This document shows positions 60,843-64,000 of a stretch of DNA of 64,000 bases, piece after piece. The translations under genes and the position numbers were made by a program. The stretch lies in NCBI RefSeq assembly GCF_010993745.1, contig NZ_WOTN01000002.1:2286192-2350191 (forward strand). The letters are read 5' to 3'. The notes beneath the pieces were generated by a model. It did not search any database and was not told the DNA's origin. It saw nothing but the letters and a program-made list of their open reading frames with translations. The DNA is from Fodinicola acaciae (GTDB lineage Bacteria; Actinomycetota; Actinomycetes; Mycobacteriales; HKI-0501). The first letter of the stretch is position 1; the number at the start of each line of letters is the position of its first letter.

Positions 60843-62174
60843 ATGACGGTTACTTTGGTGCGTGCGGCGGAAAAGCCGACGCGTACGCTCACACTCGGCG
60901 CCGCGGCGCTCGGGTTTTTCGTTCTCACGCTGGACACGCAGATCGTGTCGGTGGCGATGCCGGTCATCGGCCACGACCTGCGCGGCGGGATCAGTGCGTT
61001 GCAGTGGGTTGTCACCGGTTACACGTTGATGTTGGCGGCGTTGTTGCTGTCCGCCGGCGCCTTGTCTGACCGGGTCGGCGCGAGCCGCGCGTTCGGCGGC
61101 GGCTTGGCGGCGTTCACGGTGGCGTCGGCGGTGTGCGGCTTGGCACCGTCCCTTGGCGTACTCGTGGCGGCGCGGTTCGCGCAGGGCGCGGCGGCGGCCG
61201 CGATCCTGCCGGCGTCGCTGGCGTTGGTGCGGCAGGCTTATCCGGATGCGGCCGAGCGGGTACGCGCGATCGCCGTCTGGACCGCGACCGGCGGCGCCGC
61301 GATGGCCGCCGGTCCGCTCGTCGGCGGCCTGCTGACCAGCACCTTTGGTTGGCGATCGGCTTTCTACGTCAACGCGCCGATCGGCATCGCCGGCCTGCTG
61401 GCGATGGCGCGTACGCCGCGCTCGGCGGCGCGTCCGGTGCCGTTCGACCTGCCTGGTCAGCTGTCGGCGGTGGTCGGCATGGCGGCCGTGACGTACGCGG
61501 TGATCCAACGGTCGATCGTCGCATTGGTGGTTTTCGTTGTGGCCGCTGGTGTTTTCGCGTACGCGGAGCGGCGTGCGCGGCATCCGATGGTGCCGTTGGG
61601 GTTGTTTCGGCAGCCGGGGGTGGTGGTCGCGGTCGGCGTCGGTTTGGCGGTCAACTTCGCGTTCTATGGCGTTGTTTTCCTGCTGGCGCTGTATTTCGAG
61701 CAGGTGCGTGGCCTGCCGGCACTGCTCGCCGGCCTGATGTTCCTGCCGATGACGGCGCTGATCACGGTGGTCAATCTGACCGCCGGCCGGCTGGTGAACC
61801 GCTACGGGCCGCGGCTGCCGATGGTCGTCGGCCAGGTCGTGCTGGCGGCCGGTGTGCTCGGCCTGTTGCTTCTGGGCCGTGACACGCCGGTGGTCGTGCA
61901 GGCGTTGCTGCTCGTGCCGTTCGGAGTCGGCGGCGGACTGACCGTACCGGCACTGACCGTCGTGCTGCTGCGGTCGGTTGACGCCGGCCAGGCGGGCATT
62001 GCATCGGGCATTCTCAATGCCGGCCGCCAGTTTGGCGGGGCGCTCGGCGTCGCGGTTTTCGGTGCGTTGGCGGCCGGTGGCCTGCTTGCCGGCATGCGGA
62101 TCGCGCTGCTGGTCGCGGTCGTGGCGCTCGCCGTGACGGTGGTCAGCTCGCTTCGGGACAGCGCCGCGGGATGA
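60843..62174 (+). CDS. MFS drug exporter, DHA2-like
   Basis: 443 aa inner-membrane transporter with about 12-13 hydrophobic helices. Motif D1-like LTLDTQIVSVAMPVIGHDL is in helix 1, motif A is GALSDRVGASRAFGGG, and motif C is AAGPLVGGLLTSTFGWRSAFYVN. It is shorter than 14-helix DHA2 proteins, with an abbreviated middle region. ATG 60843 is preceded by repeated ACGACGATG without a clear ribosome site. It is divergent from an MmyB-type regulator that probably controls it. The end overlaps the convergent gene by 32 bases. Confidence 0.88.
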   Translation: MTVTLVRAAEKPTRTLTLGAAALGFFVLTLDTQIVSVAMPVIGHDLRGGISALQWVVTGYTLMLAALLLSAGALSDRVGASRAFGGGLAAFTVASAVCGLAPSLGVLVAARFAQGAAAAAILPASLALVRQAYPDAAERVRAIAVWTATGGAAMAAGPLVGGLLTSTFGWRSAFYVNAPIGIAGLLAMARTPRSAARPVPFDLPGQLSAVVGMAAVTYAVIQRSIVALVVFVVAAGVFAYAERRARHPMVPLGLFRQPGVVVAVGVGLAVNFAFYGVVFLLALYFEQVRGLPALLAGLMFLPMTALITVVNLTAGRLVNRYGPRLPMVVGQVVLAAGVLGLLLLGRDTPVVVQALLLVPFGVGGGLTVPALTVVLLRSVDAGQAGIASGILNAGRQFGGALGVAVFGALAAGGLLAGMRIALLVAVVALAVTVVSSLRDSAAG

Positions 62175-62733
62175 TCCACTGGCCGAGGCCGTTGCGCCGA
62201 TAGCCGTCGAGGCAGCTGTCCGGGTCGAGGTCGACCGCATTCCGGACGGTCGGCCAGCGGCGGGGCTCGCCGGTCACCAGCGTCAGGACCGGCGCGTCCG
62301 AGCACATCAGCCGGGTCTGCTCCGGGTCGGTCACCGACACGTCGGCGACGCGTACGCGGTGCAGTGCGGCCGCGTTGAGCAGCGCGTACAGCCAGCCGAC
62401 GTCACAGTGCTCGTACGCGACGGAGTTGCGCTCGACGGCGAGCGCCAGCCAGCTGTCCCAGAGGCGGCCGCGGTGTGTCGCGATCAGCTGCGCGACCAGC
62501 GGCTCGACCGGGTTGCCGGCCGGTGCGGTGCCGAGGCAGTACGGCGCGGGCGCGAGCCGAGCGAGCCACAGTCCCGGTTTGGTGGCGTCGGCCAGCACCG
62601 CGGTGACCGAGCAGCCGGAGCGGTGCCAGTCGGGCTCGCCGAGGAGGCGGTTGACGAGTGCGGGGATGGTCGTGACCGCGCGGGGGATCCAGTACGGCGG
62701 CGCGTCGTCAGGTCGCGTAGGTGTCGGAGGCAT
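62143..62733 (-). CDS. Hypothetical protein
   Basis: 196 aa from ATG 62733; an in-frame ATG at 62751 is also possible. No domain recognised. The sequence looks like a soluble mixed-fold protein: IPRAVTTIPALVNRLLGEPD, GLWLARLAPAPYCLGTAPAG, LWDSWLALAVERNSVAYEH, VLTLVTGEPRRWPTVRNAV, ending WIIPRRCPEAS. Tryptophan and proline are frequent. It shares 32 bases with the end of the convergent MFS gene. Codon use resembles the neighbours, which supports it as real. Confidence 0.65.
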   Translation of the reverse strand: MPPTPTRPDDAPPYWIPRAVTTIPALVNRLLGEPDWHRSGCSVTAVLADATKPGLWLARLAPAPYCLGTAPAGNPVEPLVAQLIATHRGRLWDSWLALAVERNSVAYEHCDVGWLYALLNAAALHRVRVADVSVTDPEQTRLMCSDAPVLTLVTGEPRRWPTVRNAVDLDPDSCLDGYRRNGLGQWIIPRRCPEAS

Positions 62734-62772
62734 GCCGAAACTCTGCCGCATTCAGGCGACACCGCGTCGTGC

Positions 62773-62849
62773 GTTATCCACAGGAATGCGGCGCCATACC
62801 ACACAAATTCCGGCTTCCACCGTTATCCACACCATCAGTTGTCATCCAC
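62773..62849 (+). promoter_or_regulatory. TTATCCACA/TCATCCAC element upstream of the DUF4192 gene
   Basis: GTTATCCACAC (62822-62832), seven bases, TGTCATCCAC (62840-62849), then GGATTTG. Words and spacer length are the same as in the element upstream of comEA, and the last base lies 53 bases before the ATG (54 at comEA). A further GTTATCCACA stands at 62773-62782. Confidence 0.7.
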
Positions 62850-62901
62850 GGATTTGTCATCCCGTCCACCATTCACGGCCATTCGCTCCGATGCTGGAGC
62901 C

Positions 62902-63975
62902 ATGACCTCACCACTCCAGCCATCGACCGGCGTACGCGCTCCGGACGCCGATCCGCGCACTCTGATCCGCCTCCGCGGTCCGGCCGAGGTGGCCGCCGCC
63001 CTGCCGTACATGCTGGGTTTCCATCCGGCCGAGAGCCTGGTCGGCATCGGCATCGGAGCCAACAAGCGGGTCACGCTGACCGCGCGGCTCGACCTCGGTC
63101 CGCCGCCCTACCGCGAGCAGGCGGCCGCGATGGCGACGTATCTGCGGCACGCCAGCTCCGTCGAAGCGATCCTGGTCGTCGTGTCGGACCTGCCGAAGAG
63201 CGTGGTGAAGCGCGCCGGCACGGCGGCACGTGTCGCCGCGCGGAAGGCCGGCATGGCGGTGGTCGACGTGATGCACGTGTCCGACGGTCGATGGTGGTCG
63301 TTGCGGTGTCGCAATCCGCGGTGCTGTCCGCCAGGTGGCGAGGTGATCGACCAGTCGCTGGTCGGCCAGTTCGCCGCCGAGCTGGCGGCCCTCGGCCGGG
63401 TCGTCTATCCGGACCGTGCGGCGGTGACCGCGTCCATCGCGTACGACCAGACCGCCGCGTCGGAGGTGCGGGCCGCGCTCGACGCCGCGCTGGCCGAGCA
63501 GGACCGGCTGGCCGCGACCGCCGGCAGCGGCGCCGTGGTCGACGCAGGCGAGCGGATCGTCGGCGCCGCTGTGATCGGCCGTCGCGACCGTCCGCGTGAC
63601 CTGACGGTCGACGAGATCGGCCGGCTCGGTGCCGCGCTGCAGTTGATCGCCGTACGTGACCGCGCGCTGCGGTGGACGGTCAGTCCGCTCGCCGAGGTCG
63701 CCGAAAACGTGTGGTATCAGCTGACCCGCCGGTTGCCGTCCCCGTACGCCGCGCCGGCCGCGACCCTGCTGGCAGTGCAGTCGTACAACGCCGGCGACTG
63801 CACCTTGGCAGGTGACTGCGCGGCACGCGCGCTCACCGACGACCCTCGCTACACGATGGCGAAGCTGGTGGCCGAGGCGGTCATGCGCGCCATACCGCCG
63901 GGCGACTTCCGCGCCGCGATGCGCGAGGCCTGGCTCTGCGACCGGCGCTCGCGCCGCTCCAGACGCGCGGCCTGA
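62902..63975 (+). CDS. DUF4192 domain-containing protein
   Basis: 357 aa cytosolic protein of the actinobacterial DUF4192 family, function unknown. The N-terminal signature is LRGPAEVAAALPYMLGFHPA followed by ESLVGIGI. The middle holds DVMHVSDGRWWSLRCRNPRC with CCPPGGEVID, a Cys-rich turn that could bind metal. The C-terminal part is helical with tetratricopeptide-like character (LLAVQSYNAGDCTLAGDCAA, then DDPRYTMAKLVAEAV) and ends in an Arg-rich tail. ATG 62902 is six bases after a -10-like GATGCT. Its upstream region shares a regulatory element with comEA. Confidence 0.88.
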   Translation: MTSPLQPSTGVRAPDADPRTLIRLRGPAEVAAALPYMLGFHPAESLVGIGIGANKRVTLTARLDLGPPPYREQAAAMATYLRHASSVEAILVVVSDLPKSVVKRAGTAARVAARKAGMAVVDVMHVSDGRWWSLRCRNPRCCPPGGEVIDQSLVGQFAAELAALGRVVYPDRAAVTASIAYDQTAASEVRAALDAALAEQDRLAATAGSGAVVDAGERIVGAAVIGRRDRPRDLTVDEIGRLGAALQLIAVRDRALRWTVSPLAEVAENVWYQLTRRLPSPYAAPAATLLAVQSYNAGDCTLAGDCAARALTDDPRYTMAKLVAEAVMRAIPPGDFRAAMREAWLCDRRSRRSRRAA

Positions 63976-64000
63976 GGGCAGCGCTGAGAGACTGTTGGGA

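Overview
The window is very GC-rich, densely packed DNA from an actinomycete (Actinomycetota). This rests on gene order, not only composition. The run nadD - rsfS - gpgP-like phosphatase - octT-like SGNH enzyme - degV - comEA - comEC - holA - rpsT - lepA - hemW - hrcA - dnaJ2 - rsmE follows the order known from Mycobacterium and relatives. So does hflX - lexA / LysM protein - nrdR - nrdJ. Many genes look leaderless, with a TANNNT box 6-8 bases before the start codon. Val-Arg and Arg-Thr pairs are conspicuously written with GTACG words. I cannot name the species.

Layout. 1-5 kb: the end of an MFS exporter, proA, a polytopic membrane protein and a Rox-like FAD monooxygenase. 5-8.5 kb: a tryptophanyl-tRNA synthetase behind what looks like a complete ribosome-mediated Trp attenuator, then a MoxR ATPase/VWA pair. 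8.6-12.9 kb: an unusual two-gene unit (deaminase-like protein plus small helical partner), a histidine phosphatase, decayed fragments of meta-cleavage genes, a secreted papain-like protease and an HTH regulator. 12.9-18.1 kb: a complete-looking hydroxyproline catabolic operon (GntR regulator, three-subunit dehydrogenase, DapA-family deaminase, two-cysteine epimerase). 18.2-38 kb: the conserved housekeeping block above, including competence genes and the CIRCE-controlled hrcA-dnaJ unit. 38-49 kb: lactate permease, an esterase, a glycolate/glyoxylate operon (aceB-glcD-glcE-glcF), a DMT transporter, and a divergent reductase/HxlR pair. 49-53.5 kb: a frameshifted LLM/FAD-oxidase fusion, hflX and a repeat-bearing membrane protein. 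53.8-59.5 kb: the SOS locus (lexA, LexA boxes, LysM protein) and the nrdR-nrdJ class II ribonucleotide reductase operon. 59.5-64 kb: a broken DUF2293 gene, an XRE/MFS divergent pair, a hypothetical gene and a DUF4192 gene.

Three layers of non-coding structure stand out. (i) Two families of dispersed palindromes: family A at 860, 21886 and 59495, and a composite three-hairpin family B at 4868 and 55557 in opposite orientation. (ii) A bipartite TTATCCACA/TCATCCAC element placed identically upstream of comEA and of the DUF4192 gene. (iii) A roughly 400-bp segment with 37-bp terminal inverted repeats after lepA, resembling a MITE. No tRNA, rRNA, CRISPR array or autonomous transposase was recognised.
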